From Oscillospiraceae bacterium (GTDB lineage: Bacteria; Bacillota; Clostridia; Oscillospirales; Ruminococcaceae), in NCBI GenBank assembly GCA_028720105.1, contig JAQYLI010000004.1:1-64000 (forward strand): 64,000 nucleotides of DNA, read 5' to 3'. A model generated the notes under the pieces. It did not search any database. It saw only the letters and a program-made list of their open reading frames with translations, and was not told where the DNA came from. Below, piece after piece: positions 35,819 to 46,174 of the stretch. Positions within the stretch are counted from its first letter, which is position 1. Each line of letters starts with the position of its first letter. Position numbers and translations under genes: made by a program.

Positions 35819-38026
35819 TTAGCTCTCCATAGAATTTTTAATGTAATTATAAGCGCAGTGATATGCATATTCCCTTGTTACATAAGCATTGGGATAGAAT
35901 TTTCCGTCCTTTCCGCAGTTTATTGCGCCCATTCCGTAAGCAAGAGCGGCATATCCCAAATCCTTGTCCTTAGCGCTCACATCGGTAAAGGGAGACTTGA
36001 AAATAGATGTGTACTTAGCACAGTTATCCACCCTTGCGGCTCTTGTGAACGCCTTAGCAAGGGTCATTCTTGTGAAATATGCTCCGCCTTCGGTTTCAGC
36101 ATAGATAACAGTCTCTCTCTCCTCAAGGGGCACATCTTCAAGGGGCATAGGCTCATATCCGTTGCCTGTGATGATGTCAAGGAGCTTTTCAAATTCGCCG
36201 TATGTCATTTTTTCTGTTGGTTTAAATTCCTTGCCCTCGTACAGCCTTACGTTATGCTCGTAAAGTGCCTCAATTTCTTTCTTATAGGGAGATTTGGAAA
36301 TATCCGTATAAGGGCAGTTTTCGGGCTGCTCCTTGATCTTAGAAACAGGCTCGCCGTTATAATCGCAAAGCTTGCCCGTAACGCCGTTTAAAGTCCAGCT
36401 GTCCATAGAATACTGCAAATATGTATGAGGCTTTGACTCAAGATCCAGAAATCCGTTGTATTTCAGTGTCATATCCTGCTGCTCGCAGAGAAGCTTCAGA
36501 GCAGTTTCCTTGTTGATTATAAGTCCGTCTCCGAAATCCACGTCCCTGTCGTGGCTGCACCGTACAGATGTGACCTTGCCTGCGGAATTGACCGTAATAT
36601 AAATATTATTGTCCGATACCTGAATGTTGTTAACATAGCGGTTGTAGTTCATCGTGCGGCTTGTCTGCTTGCTTTTGCCGCTGCCCGATATGGGAGCAGT
36701 ATTTTCCGTGTCAGCCTTGTATTCTCCCGAAATATCCCCGAAATAATATTTCAGAGCGCTGTTTGCAAGGGTGTTAGCCTTTTTCACATTAAGCTCAGCC
36801 TTATTGTCCTTTTCATTGTAGTCATAAGCATAGAAGCTGATTATCTTTCCCGATTTTGCGTCGGCGGTGATGTTCACGCTCCTGTGGTCGGTCTTGTTGT
36901 TTATCATCATACTGCAGGAAATGGCATAGCCACACTCGGCGTCCTCATTTTTTCTTATGTCGAAATTCTGCACCATATATTTGTCGGTAACGTCCATATA
37001 TTTGTCCTTGACAATGAGCGCCTTGAACTGCTCCGATGTGAGCATAGTGCTGAGGTCGGCGGCAGCGGCAAGCTCCTCGTCGGAAAAGTTTACGCCCGTT
37101 GCGGGAACAGCTGTCTCTATAGCCATATCCTCTTCACATTCAACCTCTTCAATTACACCGCCCTCGCTGTCCATAGCAACGCCGTGGTCATACTTGTCCG
37201 TGTCCATAAATTTGGCGTAATCATCTTCCATAGAGGAATGTTTTCCCGTTAATGCGTCGTAAACATAGCTGTTTTGGGGCTCGTAAACGATGCAGGTCTT
37301 TTTCTTGCCCGTAGTGGTGTCCTTGTAGATGTGGTACCAGGGCTTTATAGTCACCTCGCCGCAGTAAATTTCCTTTATCTCCTCCTGAGAAAGAGCGTCC
37401 GAAGCTGAAACAAATTCAGCGTCCTGCCACCAGCTGCCGTTATATGATATGATCTCACCCGTAAGCTTGTCAACAGTGACCCAAACGCTGTTGTTTGCCA
37501 CAGGTATACCGCCGAAGCTTCTCTTGAACTGCACCGAAACATTGCTTGAGGTAATGCTGAGGCTTACGCTTGATTTGGTAAGAAAGCCCTTCATAGAGGG
37601 GTTTACCTTGTACACCCAGCTCATAGCCTTGTTGACAAAATAAGAGGGCTTCTGAGAGGAGAGCGAAGGCTTCCAATTATACTCATAAGGCGCATAATAG
37701 CTTGTAATGATACCGCCCTCCACATCTACGGAATAGGACTTGTTTCCCGTCGGATCTGTCCAGGTAAAGATGTAGGTCTTCATACCACGGTTTTCACCTG
37801 TGCTGTAGGAGAAATTGCTGTATTCCTCGGGAATAGTTATCCTTGATTTAACAAGAGCGAGAGCGTTTTTCATCTGTTCCTCCTCGGAAGCTTTGTTATT
37901 GCTGTTTTCGGCGGTCTGTGACTGAGACGAAGCAGTCTCACTCTCCGCAAATGCGGTAAAGGTTACTGACGGAATAGCTCCTGCGGCAATTATTACAGCC
38001 ATAAGTGCTGCAATTTTTCTTTTCAT
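35819..38026 (-). CDS. Secreted YcdB/YcdC-repeat (PepSY-like) protein with C-terminal SLH-like domains
   Basis: Signal peptide MKRKIAALMAVIIAAGAIPSVTFTAFA; YcdB-like repeats; C-terminal FTDVSAKDKDLGYAALAYGMGAINCGKDGKFYPNAYVTREYA. Confidence 0.8.
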   Translation of the reverse strand: MKRKIAALMAVIIAAGAIPSVTFTAFAESETASSQSQTAENSNNKASEEEQMKNALALVKSRITIPEEYSNFSYSTGENRGMKTYIFTWTDPTGNKSYSVDVEGGIITSYYAPYEYNWKPSLSSQKPSYFVNKAMSWVYKVNPSMKGFLTKSSVSLSITSSNVSVQFKRSFGGIPVANNSVWVTVDKLTGEIISYNGSWWQDAEFVSASDALSQEEIKEIYCGEVTIKPWYHIYKDTTTGKKKTCIVYEPQNSYVYDALTGKHSSMEDDYAKFMDTDKYDHGVAMDSEGGVIEEVECEEDMAIETAVPATGVNFSDEELAAAADLSTMLTSEQFKALIVKDKYMDVTDKYMVQNFDIRKNEDAECGYAISCSMMINNKTDHRSVNITADAKSGKIISFYAYDYNEKDNKAELNVKKANTLANSALKYYFGDISGEYKADTENTAPISGSGKSKQTSRTMNYNRYVNNIQVSDNNIYITVNSAGKVTSVRCSHDRDVDFGDGLIINKETALKLLCEQQDMTLKYNGFLDLESKPHTYLQYSMDSWTLNGVTGKLCDYNGEPVSKIKEQPENCPYTDISKSPYKKEIEALYEHNVRLYEGKEFKPTEKMTYGEFEKLLDIITGNGYEPMPLEDVPLEERETVIYAETEGGAYFTRMTLAKAFTRAARVDNCAKYTSIFKSPFTDVSAKDKDLGYAALAYGMGAINCGKDGKFYPNAYVTREYAYHCAYNYIKNSMES

Positions 38027-38197
38027 TTTTTCATCAAACCTTTCAGAATATTTTTGTGCTGAATTTCGCTTTTAATTATAGAAACAATTGACGAATGGAA
38101 AATATTTCATACATAAATCGTTTTTGTAATACTTTACAAATGCAAACAATATTTTAGTAACTATTGTACAATGAATTTAAGCTTATATAGCACAAAA

Positions 38198-38226
38198 GCC
38201 CGTCCTTACAGCTTGTAAAGACGGGC
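38198..38226 (-). terminator. Intrinsic terminator
   Basis: GCCCGTC/GACGGGC stem, T-tract on minus strand. Confidence 0.7.
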
Positions 38227-38234
38227 GTGGGAAA

Positions 38235-38780
38235 TTATCTGTGCAGAATATGCCTGATATAAGCAAAGGTGTAATCCTCGCCCTCCTCGGCAAGCATTGT
38301 GAGCAGCATTTCAAGCAGCTTTGCCGTATCGGGGTGGATAAGCCTTACCGCTGTACCTCTGTGAAAATATTCCAAAGGAGAAGAGTCGGTGTAGCTTTTT
38401 CCCATATACACCTTGCTCGCCGCCACACGGTCGCAGAACATCTCAGCCACATAAATGAGCGGCATTTTCACGCCTTCCATTTTCTTGGTTTTCGGGTTGT
38501 AGTCCGTCCAGTATTCAAAGTGGTGCTTGTTTCTGCCCTTGTGGTGCATCCAGGCGGTGCTGTAGCCCTTTTTCTCACGCTCCGCCTCATTGGGACTGCG
38601 GTCGCCCTGATACATTTTGCAGCTTATCCAGAATTCCGTGGGGCTGTACTTTGAAAGGTCGTGAGTAAGCCCCTGCCAGTAAAGCCCTGCCTTGAAGCAG
38701 TTTTTCCTTACCTGCCTGCGGTGGGTGCCGACGGTTTTCAGGTGCTTATAAATATTTATGAGCATTTTTATATCAGCCAT
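38235..38780 (-). CDS. DUF5662-like family protein
   Basis: KHLKTVGTHRRQVRKNCFKAGLYWQGLTHDLSKYSPTEFW and WMHHKGRNKHHFEYW. Confidence 0.8.
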   Translation of the reverse strand: MADIKMLINIYKHLKTVGTHRRQVRKNCFKAGLYWQGLTHDLSKYSPTEFWISCKMYQGDRSPNEAEREKKGYSTAWMHHKGRNKHHFEYWTDYNPKTKKMEGVKMPLIYVAEMFCDRVAASKVYMGKSYTDSSPLEYFHRGTAVRLIHPDTAKLLEMLLTMLAEEGEDYTFAYIRHILHR

Positions 38781-38812
38781 TTTTCACACGTCCTTTCAGG
38801 TAGTTTATAACG

Positions 38813-41047
38813 TTAAAGGGTGAGCTGGTCGGGGTCGGTGATGTCCTTTGCAAGACAGCCTGCTGCAGGGATAGACTTCATAACGTACTTGGTCATTTCG
38901 GGCAGCTTTTCCCGGGGAACGATGTAGGCATTATCAACCAACGCCCCCGCTTTAAGGGTCATACACTGAACGCCGATGGTGTCACGTGTAGTCTTTGGCA
39001 GCACCAGAGCGGTGTTGAAGATAACAGCCCGTCCCTTTGTGGAGGTGAGGAGAATATCCGCATTGTCCGCAATGAAGAACATACGCACAAGCCTTGACTT
39101 GTCCGAGAATGCCTTGGTAAGCTTTTTGCGGTTGGTTTTCGTCTCAAATACGTTCAGAGGCACCTTTGCCGCCTTGCCGTTTTCAAACACAAGGAACATA
39201 AAGCCCGAATAATCGGTGGTGGGTATCATAGAGATAACATTCTCGTCGGGGTCGAAGCCCAGCTTGACGGGAATAAAATCGCCCATAGCCGAAGCCTTTG
39301 TCTCGGTAAATTCGGAAGCCCTGCTCTTGTAAACCTGACATTTGTCCGTAAAGAAAAGCAGCTCTGTGCGGTTTGTAGCCTCGAAAGAAGTCTCCATAAT
39401 ATCGCCGTCCTTGAGCTTATGCTCATTCGACATTCTGAGAGACTGGGGAGTAATTTTCTTGAAATATCCACCTCGGCTTATGAACAGATTAACGGGATAA
39501 TCGGGAACCTCCTCCTCAATATCCGCATCATCGCTTTCATCGGGATAGCAGAACTGCGTCCGTCTGGGCTGACCGTATTTCTTTATAACATCTTTCAGCT
39601 CGGAAATGATGATGTCAAGTATCTTCTTGTCGCTGCCCAGAATTTCCTCCATCTCGGCAATGTCTTTTTGCAGCTGATCTGTCTCGTCAAGACGGCTCAC
39701 GATATATTCCTTGTTAAGATGACGCAGCTTTATCTCGGCAACATATTCCGCCTGAATTTCGTCAATGCCGAAGCCTATCATCAGGTTGGGAACGACCTCG
39801 TTGTCGTCCTCGGTCTCCCTGACTATCTTTATCGCCTTGTCAATGTCAAGGAGTATCTTTTTAAGACCTAAGAGCAGATGAAGCTTTTCCTTTTTCTTGC
39901 TCAGCTCAAAGTAAACTCTTCGCTTTACGCAGTCCTTGCGGAAGGCTGTCCATTCGGTGAGTATCTCGTAAACTCCCATTACCTTCGGGTAGCCGCCCAC
40001 AAGGATATTGAAGTTGCAGGAGTAGGTGTCCTGCAGGGGAGTAAGCTTGTAAAGCCGTTTCATAAGCGCGTCGGGGTCGGTGCCCTTTTTGATGTCGATG
40101 GCTATTTTAAGACCGTTAAGGTCGGACTCGTCTCGGATATAGGAAATTTCCCTTACCTTACCCGATTTTGCAAGCTCCACTATCTTGTCCTTTATCTGCT
40201 CGATGGTGGTTGTGGGAGGTATCTCGGTTATCTCAATGCAGTGAGCGTCGGAGTCATAACTGTACTTTGAACGAATTTTAACGCTGCCGCGTCCCGTGCG
40301 GTAGATCTTCTCAAGCTCCGCCTCATCATATATCATCTCGCCGCCCCCGGGAAAATCGGGGCCCTTGAGAACGGAGAACAGGTTATAATCGGGATTTTTG
40401 ATAAGCCCGATAGTCGCCTCGCATATCTCCGTCAGATTGAAGGAGCATACGGCACTCGCCATAGACACCGCAATTCCCACATTTGAATTTACAAGTATAG
40501 ACGGGAATGTGGCAGGCAGGAGCGTAGGCTCAACGGTCTCATTGTCGTAGTTGGGAACGAAATCCACCGTGTCCTTGTCAATATCACGGAAAAGCTCCGC
40601 ACAGATGGGAGCAAGCTTTGCCTCGGTGTATCGGGGCGCTGCATATGCCATATCTCTGGAATACGCCTTGCCGAAGTTTCCCTTGCTGTCGATATATGGG
40701 TGAAGAAGCGCCTCGTTTCCCCTAGCCATACGCACCATTGTCTCGTAAATGGCAGCGTCGCCGTGGGGATTGAGCTTCATTGTCTGACCCACGATATTTG
40801 CGGATTTTGTCTTGTTGCCCGTAAGCAGACCCATTTTGTACATGGTGTAGAGAAGCTTTCGGTGAGAGGGCTTGAAGCCGTCTATCTCAGGGAGTGCTCT
40901 TGAAACGATAACGCTCATTGCATAGGGCATATAATTCTTTTCAAGAGTGTCGGTTATCTTCTCCTCCACCACCACTCCGCTGCCTGCGATATAGGCATTC
41001 TGAGCGGGAGCAGGCTTTGTGCTTTTGGGTTCTTTCTTTTTTGCCAT
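38813..41047 (-). CDS. DNA gyrase/topoisomerase IV subunit A (ParC-like)
   Basis: YAMSVIVSRALPEIDGFKPSHRKLLYTMY, YGNFG-like GNFGKAYSRDMAYAAPRYTEAKL. Confidence 0.93.
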   Translation of the reverse strand: MAKKKEPKSTKPAPAQNAYIAGSGVVVEEKITDTLEKNYMPYAMSVIVSRALPEIDGFKPSHRKLLYTMYKMGLLTGNKTKSANIVGQTMKLNPHGDAAIYETMVRMARGNEALLHPYIDSKGNFGKAYSRDMAYAAPRYTEAKLAPICAELFRDIDKDTVDFVPNYDNETVEPTLLPATFPSILVNSNVGIAVSMASAVCSFNLTEICEATIGLIKNPDYNLFSVLKGPDFPGGGEMIYDEAELEKIYRTGRGSVKIRSKYSYDSDAHCIEITEIPPTTTIEQIKDKIVELAKSGKVREISYIRDESDLNGLKIAIDIKKGTDPDALMKRLYKLTPLQDTYSCNFNILVGGYPKVMGVYEILTEWTAFRKDCVKRRVYFELSKKKEKLHLLLGLKKILLDIDKAIKIVRETEDDNEVVPNLMIGFGIDEIQAEYVAEIKLRHLNKEYIVSRLDETDQLQKDIAEMEEILGSDKKILDIIISELKDVIKKYGQPRRTQFCYPDESDDADIEEEVPDYPVNLFISRGGYFKKITPQSLRMSNEHKLKDGDIMETSFEATNRTELLFFTDKCQVYKSRASEFTETKASAMGDFIPVKLGFDPDENVISMIPTTDYSGFMFLVFENGKAAKVPLNVFETKTNRKKLTKAFSDKSRLVRMFFIADNADILLTSTKGRAVIFNTALVLPKTTRDTIGVQCMTLKAGALVDNAYIVPREKLPEMTKYVMKSIPAAGCLAKDITDPDQLTL

Positions 41048-41059
41048 CTGTCAGACTCC

Positions 41060-42442
41060 TTATTCTTCGGCAGCCTCCGCCTGAGCCGCCTTTATCATTA
41101 TTGCACATTCAAGTCTCTTTTTCTCAATCTCGCAGGAAAGCTTGTGAGCGGTGAGAATATTGCCCGTGTAAATAAAATTATTGGCATTGCAGCCGCCGCT
41201 GCAGTAGAATTTTGCCCAGCACTTGCGGCAGTCTTCCTTGTTGTAGATATGAGCCGCAGCGAAGTCCTTCTTTATGTCGGTATTGAACTCGCCGGAGTGT
41301 ATATTTCCCATAAGATATTCGGGAATGCCCACAAACTGATGACAGGGATAAATATCTCCGTCAGAGGTGATGGCAACATACTCATTTCCCGAGCCGCAGC
41401 CTCTCAGACGCTTTATAGCGCAGGGACCCTGGTCAAGGTCAAGCATAAAGTGGAAGAAGTTGAAATGCTTTCCCTTTTTCTCGTTTACGAGCATAAGCTG
41501 AGCAAGTCTCTCGTACTCGGAGAATACTGCAGGCAGGTCTCTCTCGGTAATGGCGTATTTCTCGTCGTGGTCGCATACAACAGGCTCAACGGATATCTGG
41601 TCAAAACCTAAATCGTACAGATGGAAAACATCGCTTGCAAAATCAAGATTATACTTTGTAAAGGTTCCTCTCACATAATAATTCTCATAGTTTCTCTTTT
41701 CCGCAAGCTCCTTGAATTTGGGGATAATGCGGTCATAGCAGCCCGAACCGTCCACACGCTTTCTCACGCGGTCGTTAACGTCCTTTCTGCCGTCAATGGA
41801 CAGTACCACGTTGGACATTTCCTTGTTGATAAAGTCCATTTTCTCCTCGTCAAGAAGCAGACCGTTGGTGGTGACTGTAAAGCGGAAATGCTTGTGATAT
41901 TCAGCTTCCTTGGAGCGTCCGTACTCCACCAGCTTTTTCACAACGTCCCAGTTCATAAGCGGCTCGCCGCCGAAGAAATCCACCTCAAGATTTTCCCTGT
42001 CACCCGAATTTTCAAGGAGGAAATCAAGCGCCTTTTTGCCCGTCTCGAAGCTCATTACTTTTCTGCCCATAGCATAGTCGCCCTGAGAAGCAAAGCAGTA
42101 TTCGCAGCGGAGGTTGCAGTCCATTGTCACCAGCAGGCACATTGCCTTTATGGGGGAAGCAACGGAATATTTTGCAAATTTCTCGTAATCGTCCTCGGAG
42201 AAAAGAATTTTCTCGTTGTAAAGCTCCTTTACCTCCTCGTAGCAGGAGATAATTTCCTCTCTGTCGTAAAATCTTGAGAGCTTTTCAATAACGTTCGGGG
42301 GACATTCATCAGCAAAGGGAGGAGCGATGTTGTCGAGCATATCATAGGTAAGCTCGTCCACAATGTGAACGCCGCCGCTGTGTACGTCAAGCACAATATT
42401 ATATCCGTTCAGCTTGTATTTATGTATCATTTTTTTGACCAT
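41060..42442 (-). CDS. scfB: SCIFF peptide maturase (radical SAM/SPASM)
   Basis: CNLRCEYCFASQGDY and C-terminal SPASM cysteines CRKCWAKFYCSGGCNANN; adjacent to the SCIFF precursor. Confidence 0.95.
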   Translation of the reverse strand: MVKKMIHKYKLNGYNIVLDVHSGGVHIVDELTYDMLDNIAPPFADECPPNVIEKLSRFYDREEIISCYEEVKELYNEKILFSEDDYEKFAKYSVASPIKAMCLLVTMDCNLRCEYCFASQGDYAMGRKVMSFETGKKALDFLLENSGDRENLEVDFFGGEPLMNWDVVKKLVEYGRSKEAEYHKHFRFTVTTNGLLLDEEKMDFINKEMSNVVLSIDGRKDVNDRVRKRVDGSGCYDRIIPKFKELAEKRNYENYYVRGTFTKYNLDFASDVFHLYDLGFDQISVEPVVCDHDEKYAITERDLPAVFSEYERLAQLMLVNEKKGKHFNFFHFMLDLDQGPCAIKRLRGCGSGNEYVAITSDGDIYPCHQFVGIPEYLMGNIHSGEFNTDIKKDFAAAHIYNKEDCRKCWAKFYCSGGCNANNFIYTGNILTAHKLSCEIEKKRLECAIMIKAAQAEAAEE

Positions 42443-42459
42443 TCCTTTCCAAATATAAG

Positions 42460-42503
42460 TCAGAGGATAGAGGTTAGAATTAAGTCTGACCTCTATCCTC
42501 TGA
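42460..42503. promoter_or_regulatory. Intercistronic hairpin between scfA and scfB
   Basis: 15-bp perfect stem TCAGAGGATAGAGGT/ACCTCTATCCTCTGA. Confidence 0.8.
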
Positions 42504-42525
42504 TGACTTTAACCTATAGTCAAAA

Positions 42526-42663
42526 TTACTTCTCGCACTTCTGGTTAGCAACTGTGCAGGAAGTCTTGCAAGCGGACTGGCAGGAAGCCTGGCACTTGCC
42601 GCAGCCGCCCTTTGCAGCAGTCTGCTTGAGGTTAGCCTTATTGATGGTCTTAATGTGCTTCAT
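42526..42663 (-). CDS. scfA: SCIFF (six cysteines in forty-five residues) RiPP precursor
   Basis: 45 aa MKHIKTINKANLKQTAAKGGCGKCQASCQSACKTSCTVANQKCEK with six Cys. Confidence 0.97.
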   Translation of the reverse strand: MKHIKTINKANLKQTAAKGGCGKCQASCQSACKTSCTVANQKCEK

Positions 42664-42797
42664 CTGAGTATCCTCCCCAAAAAATAATATATGTTCATTA
42701 TAGCACGGCTTTCGGCGAATTTCAATATTTATCGATTTTTTTGGTATTTTGTACAATTCTGACCGCCGCACTGCGGGGAAAATTCGTGGATAATATA

Positions 42798-43202
42798 TTA
42801 TTCTCTGAATATGGGACGGGTATTTACCCCTTTAAATCCCCCCAGAGCCGAAGCCGTCACGATAATAAGCAGCTTTGTAAATACCCCTGCGGCGGAAAAT
42901 ATCCGTACAGTTGCCGCACAGATGATAAGCACAGCGCAGAACACAGCAATGCCGCAGAAAAAGCCCGTGGCAAGCCCGTTTCTTCTTCGCCTGTTTGCGG
43001 CGCAGAAGGAGCAGGCAAAGCAGCCTGCCGCCAGTGCTATTCCCGACATTCCCCTGATAGCGCCGGCCGAAAGGTCAGCATAAACCGCCGCTGCCGAAAG
43101 CAGAGCGGCTGCAATTGTCAGCGCACCTATCCCCGAAAGCAGGGAAAGCCCTGCGGTAATAAGTCTGTCCCTCCGCCTTGCCGATTTTTTCGATCTTCTC
43201 AT
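42798..43202 (-). CDS. TIGR04086-like membrane protein
   Basis: Four-TM small protein adjacent to SCIFF, which matches the known neighbourhood of that family. Confidence 0.7.
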   Translation of the reverse strand: MRRSKKSARRRDRLITAGLSLLSGIGALTIAAALLSAAAVYADLSAGAIRGMSGIALAAGCFACSFCAANRRRRNGLATGFFCGIAVFCAVLIICAATVRIFSAAGVFTKLLIIVTASALGGFKGVNTRPIFRE

Positions 43203-43249
43203 AAGCCGCCCCCTGCATTTTTTACAGATATATGCAGGGGACGGATAAA

Positions 43250-45031
43250 TTATGCGTCAAATATCCTTCCCGAAAAGGGCGCAAGGGTCACGGTAAAGCT
43301 TTCCGCCTCATTGTCGGGGTAAATCCTGACATCAGGCTCAACGGGGGTGCTGCCGCTGTAGATGGTGCTGTCGGAGTTTATAAGCTCTTTTAGCCGCTTA
43401 AATTCATTTGCAGGTATGACCGCTTTCTGCTCCTTGTCCGACAGATTGAGAATGATAACGGTAGTCTCGTTTTCGGCGCACCGCTTGTATGCAAATACGG
43501 AGGTCTCGCTTTCATCGGCAAGTATCCACTTGAAGCAGTCGGGATTGTATTCGCCGCTGTAAAGGGAGGGGCGGCTGTCATAAAGCCTTGAAAGGTCTGT
43601 AATATACCGTCTGAACGAGTCGTGAAGAGGGTATTTCAGAAGCTCCCAGTCCTGCTCCCTGGTTTCGTCCCATTCACGGAACTGTGCAAATTCGCCGCCC
43701 ATAAAATTGAGCTTCTTGCCGGGGTGGGAGTACATATACATATAAAACGCCCTTGCCTGGGGGAATTTCACGTCATAATCCCCCCACATCTTCTGAATGA
43801 CGGTAGCTTTGCCGTGAACATTTTCATCGTGGGATACAGGCAGCAGATACAGCTCGTTATAGTAATACATCATCGAGAAGGTTATCTTTCCGTGATGATA
43901 TTTTCTCTCCTCGGGAGGGGTGCGGAAATAATCAAAGGTGTCGTTCATCCAGCCAAGGTCCCACTTGTAGTCAAAGCCCAGACCGCCGTACTGCACGGGA
44001 GCGGTTATTTTCGGGAACGAGGTGGAGTCCTCGGCAATAAGCATAGCCGTGGGGTGGAGTTTGTGAAGCCCCTCGTTCATCTTCTTTAAAAATTCAACCG
44101 TACAGCCGTTTACTCCCCTTGCAGGGTCGCCCTGCCAGTAAATTGCACGGCTGATGGCGTCCATTCTCAGACCGTCAAAGTGATATACGGACAGCCAGTA
44201 ATTTGCGGCGGACTGCAAAAAGCAGCATACCTCCCGTCTTGAATGGATAAAATTGTAGGTTCCCCATTCGCTGTTTCCCACCGAGCCGTTGGGGTATTCG
44301 TAAAGGCAGCTTCCGTCATATTTTGCCAGAGCATAATCGTCAATGGCAAAGTGAACGGGAACAAAGTCCATAATAACGCCAATGCCGCTGTTGTGGCACT
44401 TGTCGATAAGCTCCATAAGCTGTGCGGGAGTGCCGTATCTTGAGGTGGGAGCAAAAAAACCGGTGTTCTGATAGCCCCAGGAGCAGTCCGCAGGGTGCTC
44501 GCTCAGGGGCATAAATTCGATATGGGTGTAACCTCGCTCCTTAACATAGGAAATAAGCCTGTCCGCAATTTCCAAATATGTAAACCAGCCGTTTTCATTA
44601 TCGGGATTTTTCATCCACGAGCCAAGATGAACCTCGTAAATGTTCATCGGTGTATCGTAATTTTTGGAACGCTTCTGCATCCATTTTATATCGGTGAATT
44701 TATAGTCCATAAGGTCGGTTATGATGGACGAAAAGGCAGGGCGAAGCTCCATAGCAAAGCCGTAGGGGTCGCAGTGCTCCTTTCTGCCGCTTTGAGAGTA
44801 GATGACGTATTTATACATCATACCCTTGTGCGCGTTGGGGGAGTGGTAGGAATAGACCTGCCCGTTTTTCTGCATTATCTCCTCCTTCCAGCCGTTCCAT
44901 TCGCCGATAATGGCAACTCTTACAGCCGAGGGAGCAAAGGTGCGGAAAACCGTTCCCGTATCGTCGGGGTGGGCGCCGAAGAAGTCATATGCGTCAAAAA
45001 CATTTCCCATAAAAAATTCGTGCATATCCAT
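43250..45031 (-). CDS. glgB: 1,4-alpha-glucan branching enzyme
   Basis: GH13 branching enzyme blocks: GVIMDFVPVHF, DGLRMDAI, LIAEDST, PVSHDENVHGKAT. Confidence 0.95.
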   Translation of the reverse strand: MDMHEFFMGNVFDAYDFFGAHPDDTGTVFRTFAPSAVRVAIIGEWNGWKEEIMQKNGQVYSYHSPNAHKGMMYKYVIYSQSGRKEHCDPYGFAMELRPAFSSIITDLMDYKFTDIKWMQKRSKNYDTPMNIYEVHLGSWMKNPDNENGWFTYLEIADRLISYVKERGYTHIEFMPLSEHPADCSWGYQNTGFFAPTSRYGTPAQLMELIDKCHNSGIGVIMDFVPVHFAIDDYALAKYDGSCLYEYPNGSVGNSEWGTYNFIHSRREVCCFLQSAANYWLSVYHFDGLRMDAISRAIYWQGDPARGVNGCTVEFLKKMNEGLHKLHPTAMLIAEDSTSFPKITAPVQYGGLGFDYKWDLGWMNDTFDYFRTPPEERKYHHGKITFSMMYYYNELYLLPVSHDENVHGKATVIQKMWGDYDVKFPQARAFYMYMYSHPGKKLNFMGGEFAQFREWDETREQDWELLKYPLHDSFRRYITDLSRLYDSRPSLYSGEYNPDCFKWILADESETSVFAYKRCAENETTVIILNLSDKEQKAVIPANEFKRLKELINSDSTIYSGSTPVEPDVRIYPDNEAESFTVTLAPFSGRIFDA

Positions 45032-45046
45032 AGGAAAAATCTCCTT

Positions 45047-45511
45047 TTATTCATTTCCGGGACGAATGTCGCCGTCGTTTTCAAATATTCTTCCGGACGC
45101 TTTTACAAAAAGCTCCAGCGAGTCGATTAGTTTAATGGTGTTGTCCCTGCCCATTGACGTCACAAGCATATCAAGCTTTGTTTCAAGAGCCTCCGAGCGG
45201 CTCACTATATACCTGCTGCCGTTTTCGGTAATGCTAACAAGCACACGCCGCCTGTCAAGCTCGTCCGTCCTTCGGGTAATATACCCTTTTTTCTCAAGGG
45301 AGCGGAGTATACCCGCAATTCGTCCTCCCGTCATTTCCAATGCCGAGGACAGCTGCCCGGGGAGAAGCTCTCTGTCCTCACGGCTTATAAATGACAGCAC
45401 CTTCATTTCGCCCCGGAGAAATTCCTCAAAGCCCACGGGAGATTTGCTGAAATACAGTTCTTTAAGCTGCTCAAACAGTTTAACGGCAAGTCCGTTGTTT
45501 TTATCGTCCAA
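45047..45511 (-). CDS. MarR-family transcriptional regulator
   Basis: LSSALEMTGGRIAGILRSLEKKGYITRRTDELDRRRVLVSITENG. Confidence 0.9.
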   Translation of the reverse strand: MDDKNNGLAVKLFEQLKELYFSKSPVGFEEFLRGEMKVLSFISREDRELLPGQLSSALEMTGGRIAGILRSLEKKGYITRRTDELDRRRVLVSITENGSRYIVSRSEALETKLDMLVTSMGRDNTIKLIDSLELFVKASGRIFENDGDIRPGNE

Positions 45512-45769
45512 ATTATCATCTCCCGAAAGTTAATAGGGTAAATATTTAATACTGTTAAATATTCTAAGCGAATTATACCATATTATTTTCCTGATGTCAA
45601 TAAATTTTGTAGATTTTTCTGTGCACAAAAAAATTTTTTTTTATGTTAAAAATATGGACAAGAAATGCCTTAAAATTTTCTTGCATTTTTTTTCGGAATA
45701 TAGTATAATAATGTTAAGTTTTGAATTTCGGAAGGTTTTGCCTTTCAAGGAAAGGATTGAAGCAATTTT

Positions 45770-46156
45770 ATGGAAATGCAGATGGATTGGAGCTATGTGG
45801 GCGCTGTTGTTATTTCGGGTCTTGTCATAGTTTTCGTAGCCCTCATTCTTCTCATTATCGCTGTGTGGATAATGGGAAAGATATTCACCGCTTTAAAGTC
45901 GGGAAAATCGGATAAGGGCGGCAAGACTGTTGAAGCTGCTGCTCCCGCACCGCAGCTTAAAAAAGAAGCTGCTCCCGTTTCACAGGATACGGAGGACGAC
46001 AGCGAGATAATCGCAGTTATCGCCGCAGCCGTTGCCGCAATGAGCGAGGAAATGGGTCAGCCCCTCAGAATACGCAGCATCAAGCGTGCAGGCGGAATAA
46101 GCGCAGGCAACTCCTGGGCAAGAGCCGCTCGCAGCGAAAACACCCGTGCATTTTAA
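45770..46156 (+). CDS. OadG-family (decarboxylase gamma) protein
   Basis: Single N-terminal TM, short acidic linker, C-terminal RAGGISAGNSWARAARSE. Confidence 0.8.
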   Translation: MEMQMDWSYVGAVVISGLVIVFVALILLIIAVWIMGKIFTALKSGKSDKGGKTVEAAAPAPQLKKEAAPVSQDTEDDSEIIAVIAAAVAAMSEEMGQPLRIRSIKRAGGISAGNSWARAARSENTRAF

Positions 46157-46174
46157 AAGGAAAGGAAAGCTCCT

